Assembly (NCBI RefSeq): GCF_001280005.1
Contig: NZ_LGDW01000049.1
Span: 1-20,490 of the forward strand
Reading direction: 5' to 3'
Source of the DNA: Streptomyces sp. NRRL WC-3618
Lineage (GTDB): Bacteria; Actinomycetota; Actinomycetes; Streptomycetales; Streptomycetaceae
Length of the DNA: 20,490 bases
In this document: piece after piece, positions 14,141 through 20,490 of the stretch
Position numbering within the stretch: position 1 is the stretch's first letter
How the letters are laid out: the number at the start of each line of letters is the position of its first letter
The notes under the pieces: generated by a model
The model's input: the letters and a program-made list of their open reading frames with translations, nothing else
The model's database searches: none
What the model was told of the DNA's origin: nothing
Program-made: the position numbers and the translations under genes

Positions 14141-15075
14141 GCGGCGCGGTCATTTCGCAGGGCCTGGGTGAGCCAGGGGTACACCGGGATCAGGTTCGGT
14201 ACTACCTGCCAGCCGTTGACGATCCACACCAGCTGCCAGTACCGGTCCACCCTGGGATCGTGCGCCTCTTCGAACTGCTGCGCCATCCAGTCCCGGAATT
14301 CCGTGTCAGGGGTGCGCGCGAACACCTCGGCGAAGCGGTGCACGAGGTCGTCGATGACGGGTGCGGCTCTGTTGCTGAGCGGGTCGATGCCCGACTTCCT
14401 GGCCTCAGCCACCTTCTGACGGGTGAACTCCATTAGCTCCTCGCCGGCATCGCGCTCGATGTTGAGCGGGCGCCCGGCGGCCTGGCGTACGGCCGTCCGG
14501 CGCATCCGGGCACGGAAATCCTCGTCGCTGACCAGCTCGGCGAGTTCCACCCACGCGGCGACCTGCTCGCCGGTCGGATCATCGGGGAGGTCGGGAGTTG
14601 CAGCGCGAACCATGGCCACTGCGCCCGGGTCGGCATCCACTGTGCCGAAGGTGCCATCCATGAAATCGTCGATCAAACGTCGGCGTTCCTCGCCGGACAA
14701 CCGCGTGAGCCTGTGCATGAGCTTGGTCTCCTCGGGACTGGACCCGCGGCTGGCCACGACTCGCAGAACGCTCCGACGCAGTTGCAGCATTCGGATCTGG
14801 ACGTCCATGGCGTCGGCGTGCGCCGCGGCGACTTCCGCCACCGAGAGCTCGCGGTCCAGTACCCGTTGGATCGTAGGCAGGTCCATGCCCAGCTCGCGCA
14901 GTGTGCGGAGGAGTTCCAGACGAAGCAGTGCGTCGAGGTCGTAGAGCCGATAGCCGGCGGGACTACGGGTGGTCGGCGCTACCACCCCCGAATCGGAGTA
15001 GAACCGGATGGTCCTCACAGACAAGCCGGTCCGCCGGGAAAGCTCCCCGATCGAGTAGAGGGTCGTAACGTCCAT
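14137..15075 (-). CDS. MerR-family transcriptional regulator
   Basis: The 312-residue product begins with a MerR winged helix-turn-helix (about 7-74): YSIGELSRRTGLSVRTIRFY, then SPAGYRLYDLDALLRLELLRTL. A helical stretch containing AHADAMDVQIRMLQLRRSVLR (coiled-coil dimerisation) follows, and then about 190 residues of effector domain I cannot assign, with Trp-rich helices near the end (DWMAQQFEEAH, YWQLVWIVNGWQVVP). I chose ATG at 15075 because the HTH starts directly after it; the frame is open to 15243, but the added residues cross its own operator. The inducer is unknown. It sits between two copies of an IS end, so it may be mobile cargo. Confidence 0.88.
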   Translation of the reverse strand: MDVTTLYSIGELSRRTGLSVRTIRFYSDSGVVAPTTRSPAGYRLYDLDALLRLELLRTLRELGMDLPTIQRVLDRELSVAEVAAAHADAMDVQIRMLQLRRSVLRVVASRGSSPEETKLMHRLTRLSGEERRRLIDDFMDGTFGTVDADPGAVAMVRAATPDLPDDPTGEQVAAWVELAELVSDEDFRARMRRTAVRQAAGRPLNIERDAGEELMEFTRQKVAEARKSGIDPLSNRAAPVIDDLVHRFAEVFARTPDTEFRDWMAQQFEEAHDPRVDRYWQLVWIVNGWQVVPNLIPVYPWLTQALRNDRAA

Positions 15076-15077
15076 GT

Positions 15078-15116
15078 CGCCCACTCTGCTGTCTCCAGTC
15101 ACTGGAGACTCAAGGC
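15078..15116 (-). promoter_or_regulatory. merR autoregulatory promoter and operator
   Basis: GTCTCCAGTCACTGGAGAC (15091-15109) is a perfect 9-1-9 palindrome. On the minus strand TTGAGT overlaps its upstream edge, and 19 bases further on is CAGAGT (three of six to TATAAT). This is the long-spacer layout of MerR-controlled promoters. The -10 lies 7 bases before the ATG, so the transcript is probably leaderless. Confidence 0.7.
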
Positions 15117-15277
15117 CATTCCCCAGCGGGGCCCCGACCGAGATGTCCTCCGAGTTACTGAAGCATGCGTCGCGTGATCTCCGCTGACCGCCAGGATGAA
15201 CAGGCACGCCTTGCACGCGCGGGGCGAGCGATGGCAGCGACATGCGACACCACTTGCTGGCGGCCTACGGCTACGAG

Positions 15278-15299
15278 CCCTTGGACTCAATCATCTAGG
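15278..15299. repeat. Extra IS982-type terminal repeat beyond merR
   Basis: The sequence CCCTTGGACTCAATCATC, continuing TAGG, is the reverse complement of 13099-13120 at 20 of 22 positions, a longer match than that between the two ends of the 990-bp element. It has the orientation of a right end. The surrounding gap (15110-15317) shows no recognisable gene; a 18-codon frame at 15241-15297 ends inside this repeat and looks accidental. Confidence 0.7.
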
Positions 15300-15317
15300 G
15301 GGGTTTGCAGCCGGATT

Positions 15318-15384
15318 GGCAAGTAGCCCCTTCTCACGGCGGCAAGTCGCCCTTTCTCACGGCAGCAGGTTGCCCTTTCGTGCC
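15318..15384. repeat. 23-bp tandem repeat at the lysR 3' end
   Basis: GGCAAGTaGCCCcTTCTCAC-GGC (15318-15340) and GGCAAGTcGCCCtTTCTCAC-GGC (15341-15363) differ at two of 23 positions. A third, diverged unit (AGCAGGTTGCCCTTTCGTGCC, split here by its middle G at 15374) lies inside the last codons of lysR. The lysR stop codon (15357-15359) is in the second unit. The array looks like duplication of the gene's own 3' end. Confidence 0.75.
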
Positions 15385-16307
15385 AGGAGGAACTTCTTGA
15401 ACGCGGCCACCGGTGGGGTGTCCGGGTGGCCGTCGAGCCAGGCCACGCCGATTTCCCTCGCCGCTCTCGGGGAGGTGACCGTCAGTTCGGCCACTCCGGG
15501 GCGGGGGACCGCCGGGGGTGGCAGGAGCGCGACCCCCAGGCCCGCCGCCACCAGGCCCCGCAAGGTCTCCGCCTCCTCTCCCTCGAAGGCGATGCGAGGG
15601 CGGAAGCCGGCCTCCTTGCAGAGGTCGTCGGTGATGCGGCGGAGGCCGTAGCCGGGCTCCAGGGTGACGAACGTTTCGTCGGCCGCTTCGGCCAGGCGGA
15701 CTCGTCTGCGGGTGGCGAGGCGGTGGTCGGCGGGGACCACCAGGCGGAGTTTCTGTTCGTCCAGGCGGCGGGCGACCAGGTCCGGGGCGTCAGGGACGGG
15801 CGAGGTGAGGCAGAGGTCCAGTTCGCCGGAGCGCAGGCGTTCGATCATGGCCTCGCCGTAGTTCTGTACGAGGGTGAAGCGGACGCGGGGATGGTCGGCG
15901 CGGAAGGCGTGCAGCAGGCCGGGGACGGTTTCGGCGCCCATGGTGTGCAGGAAGCCGAAGGCGACCTTCCCGGTGGCGGGGTCGGCGTCGGCGCGCACCT
16001 CGTCGGCGGCGCGCCCGATCTCGGCGAGGGCCCGTTCGACGAAGCCGAGGAACGTACGCCCGGCGGGGGTGAGAGAGACGGTGCGCCCTCTGCGGGCGAA
16101 CAGATCCACCCCCAGATCCTGTTCGAGGCGGACCATCGCCCGGGAGAGCGTCGACTGCGGGACCTGCATCTCCTGGGCGGCGCGGGTGACGTGCTCCGTG
16201 CGGGCGACTCCAGCGAAGTAGGAGAGCCGGGGGGCGAGGGCGGTGACGATGTCTTCTGTGTCACTGGACGGTGACAGGCGACCGTCTGACCTTTGCTGAT
16301 GCACCAT
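15357..16307 (-). CDS. LysR-family transcriptional regulator
   Basis: The 316-residue protein has a LysR winged helix-turn-helix (about 24-85: LSYFAGVARTEHVTRAAQEM, then VPQSTLSRAMVRLEQDLGVDLF, and TPAGRTFL). A periplasmic-binding-like effector domain follows (FGFLHTMGAETVPGLL, LRSGELDLCL, VAAGLGVALLP). It is divergent from the MFS gene 63 bases away and probably controls it, as is usual for this arrangement. ATG at 16307 lies directly before the DNA-binding domain; an in-frame ATG at 16334 would add nine residues. The effector is unknown. The C-terminal codons (ARKGNLLP) belong to a duplicated 23-bp unit. Confidence 0.9.
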   Translation of the reverse strand: MVHQQRSDGRLSPSSDTEDIVTALAPRLSYFAGVARTEHVTRAAQEMQVPQSTLSRAMVRLEQDLGVDLFARRGRTVSLTPAGRTFLGFVERALAEIGRAADEVRADADPATGKVAFGFLHTMGAETVPGLLHAFRADHPRVRFTLVQNYGEAMIERLRSGELDLCLTSPVPDAPDLVARRLDEQKLRLVVPADHRLATRRRVRLAEAADETFVTLEPGYGLRRITDDLCKEAGFRPRIAFEGEEAETLRGLVAAGLGVALLPPPAVPRPGVAELTVTSPRAAREIGVAWLDGHPDTPPVAAFKKFLLARKGNLLP

Positions 16308-16370
16308 GGGAACGATTATGGGGTTTCCGTGCATTGGACGGATGAATAGGGGCGTACGTAGCTTCGAGGC

Positions 16371-17642
16371 ATGCCTGCTGCCAGTACCGGGGCGTCCGTG
16401 ATCACGGGCGCCGCCTCTCCCTCCCGCCCCTCGCTTCCCGCCGCCGACTCCCGGATGGCGCCGGGCGGCCCCGGCTACCGGCGGATGAGCCTCGCGCTCT
16501 TCCTCGCGGGCGTCGCGACCTTCGCCCTCCTCTACTCCACGCAGGCACTGCTGCCGTTGATCTCCGGCGAGTTCGGTGTGACGGCGAGCGACGCGAGCTG
16601 GACGGTGTCGGCGGCGACCGGTGCGCTGGCCCTGTTCGTCCTCCCGATGAGCGCGCTGTCGGAACGGTTCGGGCGGCGCACGGTCATGACGGCGTCGCTG
16701 GCGGTGGCCGTGACGGTCGGGCTGCTGGTGCCCTTCGCGCCCTCGCTGGGCGCGCTGATCGCGCTGCGGGCGGTGCAGGGTGCCGCGCTGGCGGGGCTGC
16801 CCGCGTCGGCGACGGCGTATCTGGCCGAGGAGGTCCGTCCCAGGGCGCTGATCACGGCGATCGGCCTGTTCGTGGCCGGCAACAGTGTGGGCGGGATGAG
16901 CGGCCGGGTCATCACGGGCTGGGTCGCGCAGGAGTGGGGCTGGCGGGTCGCGGTCGCCGTGATCGGCGTGGTCGCGGTGGGCTGCGCGGTGGCCTTCCGG
17001 CTGCTGCTCCCCGCGCCGCGTCACTTCCGTACGGGGTCGCTGCGGCCGCGGGTGCTGGCGCGCACGGTGCGTACGCATCTGGCGAACCCGTTGCTGCGAC
17101 GCCTGTACGCGATCGGCGCGCTGTTCATGACGGTGTTCGGCGGGGTCTACACGGTGATCGGGTACCGCCTGACGGAGGCCCCGTTCGGTCTGCCCCAGGG
17201 CATCGTCGGCTCGGTCTTCCTGGTGTACCTGGTCGGCACGGTGTCGGCGTCGACGGCGGGGAAGCTGGTGGCCCGGCTGGGGCGGCGGGGTGCGCTGTAC
17301 CTGGCCGGCGGTACGACGACCGCGGGCCTGCTGCTGTCGCTGTCGGACGCCCTGGCGCTGGTTCTGCTGGGCCTGGTGCTCATCACGGCCGGGTTCTTCG
17401 CGGGGCACGCGGTGGCGTCGTCGGCGGTGAGCCACACGGCGAAGGAGGGGCGGGCGCAGGCGTCGGCGCTGTATCAGTCGGCGTACTACATCGGCTCCAG
17501 CGCCGGCAGCACGTTGGGAGCGGTGGCGTTCCACGCGGGTGGCTGGTCGGGGACCGTGGGGCTGGGGCTGCTGGCGGTGCTCGGCGTGGTGACGGTGACG
17601 GTGATGGGGTCGCGGGCCGCGCGGGTGCCGGCGGCGGCGTGA
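16371..17642 (+). CDS. MFS transporter, YnfM-like
   Basis: The 423-residue protein has about twelve membrane helices and MFS signatures: LSERFGRRTVMT (the loop 2-3 motif), ALRAVQGAALAGLPASATAYLAEE, and a second-half equivalent around VARLGRRGALYLAGG. The conserved STQALLPLISGEFGVTASDASWTVSA near the N-terminus is typical of the YnfM / arabinose-efflux-like subgroup of proton-driven exporters. The substrate is unknown. The N-terminal 40 residues are an Ala/Ser/Pro-rich cytoplasmic extension. It is divergent from lysR, its likely regulator, and followed by a large inverted repeat. Confidence 0.9.
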   Translation: MPAASTGASVITGAASPSRPSLPAADSRMAPGGPGYRRMSLALFLAGVATFALLYSTQALLPLISGEFGVTASDASWTVSAATGALALFVLPMSALSERFGRRTVMTASLAVAVTVGLLVPFAPSLGALIALRAVQGAALAGLPASATAYLAEEVRPRALITAIGLFVAGNSVGGMSGRVITGWVAQEWGWRVAVAVIGVVAVGCAVAFRLLLPAPRHFRTGSLRPRVLARTVRTHLANPLLRRLYAIGALFMTVFGGVYTVIGYRLTEAPFGLPQGIVGSVFLVYLVGTVSASTAGKLVARLGRRGALYLAGGTTTAGLLLSLSDALALVLLGLVLITAGFFAGHAVASSAVSHTAKEGRAQASALYQSAYYIGSSAGSTLGAVAFHAGGWSGTVGLGLLAVLGVVTVTVMGSRAARVPAAA

Positions 17643-17658
17643 CCGAGGACCCTTTCTC

Positions 17659-17845
17659 GCCCCCGCCGCCCCTTCCCGTCCCGTCCCTGGGGGCTGCCGC
17701 CCCCAGACCCCCGCTTCGGCCCTGAAGGGGCCTCGTCCTCAAACGCCGGACAGGCTGGGCATTTCAGCCCTCCGGCGTTTGAGGAGCGGGGGTTCGGGGG
17801 CAGCGCCCCCGAGGACGGGACGGGAAGGGAAGGGGCGGCGGGGGC
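17659..17845. repeat. Inverted pair of family 1 intergenic repeats (copies B and C)
   Basis: Copy B (17659 to about 17758, minus orientation) and copy C (about 17764-17845, plus orientation) face each other. The outer arms GCCCCCGCCGCCCCTTCCCG...GTCC (17659-17686) and its complement (17813-17845) match over 28 bases except for a 5-base AAGGG insertion on the right. Inner hairpins are CTGGGGGC-TGCC-GCCCCCAG (17687-17706) and TCGGGGGC-AGC-GCCCCCGA (17794-17812). The pair ends MFS transcription or separates it from the sigma gene. The gap 17643-17963 holds no gene. Confidence 0.8.
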
Positions 17846-17963
17846 AAAAAACGTCCCTCACCTGCACCTTTGCCAACTCCCCGGGCCGTTGTCAGTGGCC
17901 TGCGCTAGCTTTCTCGTGTTGGGTCGCGACGCGCGACGAAGGCAGCCATGGGGCGGGTTGGCA

Positions 17964-19004
17964 ATGGGTGACAGTACGGCTACTGCGACAGACCTCGACG
18001 TAAAACTGGAACAGCACCGCGTCGAACTGACCGGGTACTGCTACCGCATGCTCGGCTCCTCCTTCGAGGCCGAGGACGCCGTACAGGACACCATGGTCCG
18101 CGCCTGGCGGAGTTACGAGAAGTTCGAGGGCCGGTCGAGCCTCCGTTCGTGGCTGTACCGCATCGCCACGAACGTCTGCCTGGACATGCTCACCGCCGGC
18201 AACAAGCGCGCCCCCCCCAGGGCCCCCCCCGACTCCACCCCCCTCGCCCGCGCCGCCCTGTCCCCCCGCCCCGACAACACCTGGCTGGAACCGATGCCGG
18301 ACGCCCGCGTGCTGCCCACCGTGGAGGACCCGGCGGAGGCGGCCGTGGCCAAGGAGTCCGTCCGCCTCGCCTTCATGGCCGCCCTGCAGCAACTCCCCGC
18401 GAAACAACGGGCCGTGCTGATCCTCCGCGAGGTGCTGGCCTGGAAGGCGAGCGAGGTCGCCGAGCTCCTCGAGACGTCGGTGGCATCCGTCAACAGTGCC
18501 CTCCAGCGGGCCAGGGCGACCCTCGCCGAGCGGGACCGGGACGGGAGCGGGAGCGGCGCCGGGGCCGCCGTCTCCGATCCGCTCAGCGAAGAGCAGCAGA
18601 AACTGCTGGAGCGCTACGTCGCCGCGTTCGAGGGGTACGACATGACGGCCCTCACCGCGCTGCTGCACGAGGACGCCGTCATGACGATGCCGCCGTTCGA
18701 CCTGTGGCTGACCGGGCCGCAGGACATCACGGGCTTCATGACGACACTCGGCGCCGCCTGCGCGGGCTCGCACCTCGTGCCGGTCGCCGTGAACGGGCTG
18801 CCGGGGTTCGCACAGTACAAGCCGGACGAGGAGACGGGCGGCTACACCCCCTGGGCGGTCCAGGTGCTGGAGATCTCAGGCGGCCGGATCACCGGGTTCC
18901 ACTGCTTCCTCGACACGAAGCGCTGGTTCCCGCTGTTCGACCTCCCGCTCTCCCTCCCCCTCGACGTCGAAGCTGAGGCCGACCAGGGTCAGCAGGGCGA
19001 GTAG
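17964..19004 (+). CDS. ECF sigma factor with SnoaL-like C-terminal domain
   Basis: The 346-residue protein has sigma region 2 at about 14-78 (LTGYCYRMLGSSFEAEDAVQ, then DTMVRAWRSYEKFEGRSSLRSW) and region 4 at about 130-190 (LQQLPAKQRAVLILREVLAW, then ETSVASVNSALQRARATL). A fused SnoaL/NTF2-like domain of about 125 residues follows (LLERYVAAFEGYDMTALTAL to GFHCFLDTKRWFPLF). This resembles the SigG / TIGR02960-type sigma factors, where the tail is thought to replace a separate anti-sigma. The Pro-rich linker (80-110) is encoded by long C runs. ATG at 17964 was chosen just before region 2. The 3' end overlaps the STAS gene on the opposite strand by 129 bases. Confidence 0.88.
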   Translation: MGDSTATATDLDVKLEQHRVELTGYCYRMLGSSFEAEDAVQDTMVRAWRSYEKFEGRSSLRSWLYRIATNVCLDMLTAGNKRAPPRAPPDSTPLARAALSPRPDNTWLEPMPDARVLPTVEDPAEAAVAKESVRLAFMAALQQLPAKQRAVLILREVLAWKASEVAELLETSVASVNSALQRARATLAERDRDGSGSGAGAAVSDPLSEEQQKLLERYVAAFEGYDMTALTALLHEDAVMTMPPFDLWLTGPQDITGFMTTLGAACAGSHLVPVAVNGLPGFAQYKPDEETGGYTPWAVQVLEISGGRITGFHCFLDTKRWFPLFDLPLSLPLDVEAEADQGQQGE

Positions 19005-19289
19005 GGCGGGCGCCGGGTCCCGGAGGCGTATGCGGCCTCCGGCCCGGCGGGCGGCCAGTTGAAGCCGGGCCAGCAGTTCCACGGCGTCCAGGCCCGGCGG
19101 ACCGAGCCCCGCCACGTCGCACACCACCACCGGGTCACGGCCACCACCCCGGCCGCCGGCCCCGAGCAGCGCACGCACGCCCTCGCAGAGCCCCGGCACC
19201 TCCTCGCGGGTGACGGGGCCGGCCAGCACGAGTACAGCGGGTGTCATGGCGTCCACGAAGGGTAGACCGGGCGGCGGCCCGTAACTCAT
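18876..19289 (-). CDS. STAS-domain protein (anti-sigma antagonist-like)
   Basis: The 137-residue frame has a STAS-type core: AVLVLAGPVTREEVPGLCEG, then VRALLGAGG, VVVCDVAGLGPPGLDAVELL, ARLQLAARRAGGRIRL and LLALLTLVGLSF. The usual phosphorylatable Ser after the D-x-(S/A)-x-x-D/G-type loop is replaced (DVAGLGPPGLDAV), so classical phospho-switching is doubtful. The acidic 30-residue tail is encoded opposite the end of the ECF sigma gene and may be an extension beyond the real domain. ATG at 19289 or 19247 could be the start; neither has a good ribosome binding site. Function is inferred from fold only. Confidence 0.65.
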   Translation of the reverse strand: MSYGPPPGLPFVDAMTPAVLVLAGPVTREEVPGLCEGVRALLGAGGRGGGRDPVVVCDVAGLGPPGLDAVELLARLQLAARRAGGRIRLRDPAPALLALLTLVGLSFDVEGEGEREVEQREPALRVEEAVEPGDPAA

Positions 19290-19417
19290 CGCCCGCCCGT
19301 TGAGATCACTTTGACGCGCGCCCCTCCTCCCCCGGAGGGTACGTGCATGCCCCACGAACCGGCTCCGCCCGCGATACCCCACGACTCCCCTTCCTCCCGG
19401 CTCACGGAGGGCACTTC

Positions 19418-20338
19418 GTGCAGGGCGTACTGACCGGGTTCGCGGTGATCGCCGTGGTCATCGGCGTCGGCTACGTGATCGGGCTGCGCGGCCACCTCGG
19501 GGACAACGGACGCGAGGTCCTGACCAAGCTCGCCTTCCACGTCGCCACCCCGGCCCTGCTGTTCACCACGCTCGCCCGCGCCGACCTGTCGGTGATCTTC
19601 TCCAGCCGGCTCCTGGTCACCGCGCTGAGCACCCTCGCGGCGGCCGGTGTCTTCGTCGCGATGGGCGTCGTACGCCGCTGGGGTGCCGGACGTACGACGA
19701 TCGGCGCGCTCTGCTCCAGCTACGTCAACGCCGGCAACCTCGGTATCCCGATCGCGGTGTACGTGCTGGGCGACGCCTCGCTCGTCGCGCCGGTGATTCT
19801 GTTCCAGACGATCGTGGTCACGCCGGTCGCGCTGACCGTCCTGGACCTGACGGGTGCCGGTGAGAAGGGCTCGCTGTGGCGGCAGTTGATCACGCCGTTG
19901 CGCAATCCCGTCGCCGTCGGCTCGCTCTCCGGGGTGCTGGTGTCGGGGACGGGGATCGACGTCCCCACGCCTGTCATGGACCCGCTGACCCTGATCGGCG
20001 GCATGTCCGTCCCGGCGGTGCTGCTGGCCTTCGGTATCTCGCTGTCCGGCAGCACGTGGCCGTTGCGCGGCGCGGAGCGGACTCCCGTACTGCTGGCGGT
20101 CGCCCTGAAGTCGGTGGGCCAGCCGGTGGCCGCCTGGGCACTGGGCGCGGGTGTCTTCGACCTGCACGGGGCGTCGCTGCTCGACGTGGTGGTGGCGTCG
20201 GCGCTGCCCGCCGCCCAGAACCTCTTCGCGTACGCGGGCCGCTACCACGTGGGCGAGAACCTGGCACGCGAGTCGATCCTGCTGTCGACGATCCTGGCCG
20301 TGCCGGTACTGGTGGTCGTAGCGGCCCTGCTGGGCTGA
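19418..20338 (+). CDS. AEC-family permease
   Basis: The 306-residue membrane protein matches the auxin efflux carrier / malonate transporter superfamily. It has about ten hydrophobic helices in two five-helix halves, with LTKLAFHVATPALLFTTLA, then YVNAGNLGIPIAVYVLGD (the conserved N-x-G-N-x-G-x-P type segment) and LRNPVAVGSLSGVLV, and in the second half LIGGMSVPAVLLAFGISLSG. The substrate, perhaps an organic acid, is unknown. GTG at 19418 was chosen over ATG at 19343 because GGAGG lies 7 bases upstream and the first helix begins at once. Confidence 0.88.
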   Translation: MQGVLTGFAVIAVVIGVGYVIGLRGHLGDNGREVLTKLAFHVATPALLFTTLARADLSVIFSSRLLVTALSTLAAAGVFVAMGVVRRWGAGRTTIGALCSSYVNAGNLGIPIAVYVLGDASLVAPVILFQTIVVTPVALTVLDLTGAGEKGSLWRQLITPLRNPVAVGSLSGVLVSGTGIDVPTPVMDPLTLIGGMSVPAVLLAFGISLSGSTWPLRGAERTPVLLAVALKSVGQPVAAWALGAGVFDLHGASLLDVVVASALPAAQNLFAYAGRYHVGENLARESILLSTILAVPVLVVVAALLG

Positions 20339-20409
20339 GCGTACGAGCCGCGCCCGGCCAGGGACTCCCCCACCCCGGCGCTGCTCCTCCACTCAGCCCC
20401 ACCACCGGC

Positions 20410-20490
20410 TTACGCGATCCGCTCCAGCACCACCGGCGCCGCCGCGAAGTCCGTGCCCGCCGCGCCGATGTCGTACGAACCCCCGACCTC
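20410..20490 (-). CDS. 3' end of an unidentified gene
   Basis: Only the last 26 codons and the TAA stop are inside the window. The peptide reads EVGGSYDIGAAG, then TDFAAAPVVLERIA. Third positions are almost all G or C, which supports coding. I do not recognise the family. It is convergent with the AEC permease, 71 bases apart. Confidence 0.6.
   Translation of the reverse strand, partial: EVGGSYDIGAAGTDFAAAPVVLERIA

Noticed and set aside
15241..15297. Short plus-strand frame (MRHHLLAAYG...) before lysR
   Set aside because: Only 18 codons, no ribosome binding site, and it ends inside the IS-type terminal repeat.
16308..17534. Minus-strand N-terminal extension of lysR opposite the MFS gene
   Set aside because: The extension is the mirror of MFS codons, and the LysR DNA-binding domain begins soon after ATG 16307.
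1..20490. tRNA, rRNA, riboswitch or CRISPR array
   Set aside because: I saw no cloverleaf, rRNA core, known riboswitch core or regularly spaced repeat-spacer pattern. Short repeats present are tandem or dispersed intergenic units.

Overview
The window is about 20.5 kb of high-GC actinobacterial DNA and looks like a Streptomyces chromosome. The signs are near-uniform G/C at third codon positions, frequent GTG starts, short 4-8 nt overlaps inside operons, twin families of GC-rich intergenic repeats, and a recognisable afsQ1-afsQ2-sigQ locus. From memory, the order deoC, ALDH, ALDH-like, kinase, sigQ, afsQ1, afsQ2, lipoprotein, vanZ-like, add resembles the S. coelicolor SCO4914-SCO4901 region. 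That comparison was not checked here.

Left part (1-5140): a poly-C tract and an array of repeats precede a deoC operon. DeoC makes acetaldehyde and glyceraldehyde 3-phosphate. It is followed by a full aldehyde dehydrogenase and, overlapping it by 8 nt, a short ALDH-like protein with no catalytic residues, which together resemble a split ALDH16. A secreted small protein (minus strand) and a uridine-kinase-like P-loop kinase (plus strand) are divergent from each other.

Centre (5300-10750): sigQ is divergent from afsQ1-afsQ2 and a lipoprotein, a two-component signalling unit whose overlaps imply translational coupling. After a terminator come a VanZ-like membrane protein, a PspC-domain miniprotein, a very strong bidirectional terminator and a second small secreted protein on the minus strand.

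Right-centre (10830-15300): add (adenosine deaminase, minus) is divergent from an alpha/beta-hydrolase-fold protein whose nucleophile serine is replaced by glycine. Then comes a decayed IS982-type insertion sequence with at least four frameshifts, a MerR regulator with a perfect 19-bp operator, and a further copy of the IS end beyond merR. The outermost ends bound a 2.2-kb unit.

Right part (15310-20490): a LysR regulator is divergent from a YnfM-like MFS exporter. A large inverted pair of intergenic repeats follows, then an ECF sigma factor with a SnoaL-like tail overlapping antiparallel with a STAS-domain gene, an AEC-family permease, and the 3' end of an unidentified gene.

The most interesting observation is that deoC and add, 11.7 kb apart and in opposite orientation, share the same 12-bp palindrome (CTACGCGCGTAG, 14 bp identical). 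In each case it sits just upstream of a plausible -10 box of an apparently leaderless promoter. With the kinase gene between them, this suggests a dispersed nucleoside-salvage regulon with an unidentified repressor.
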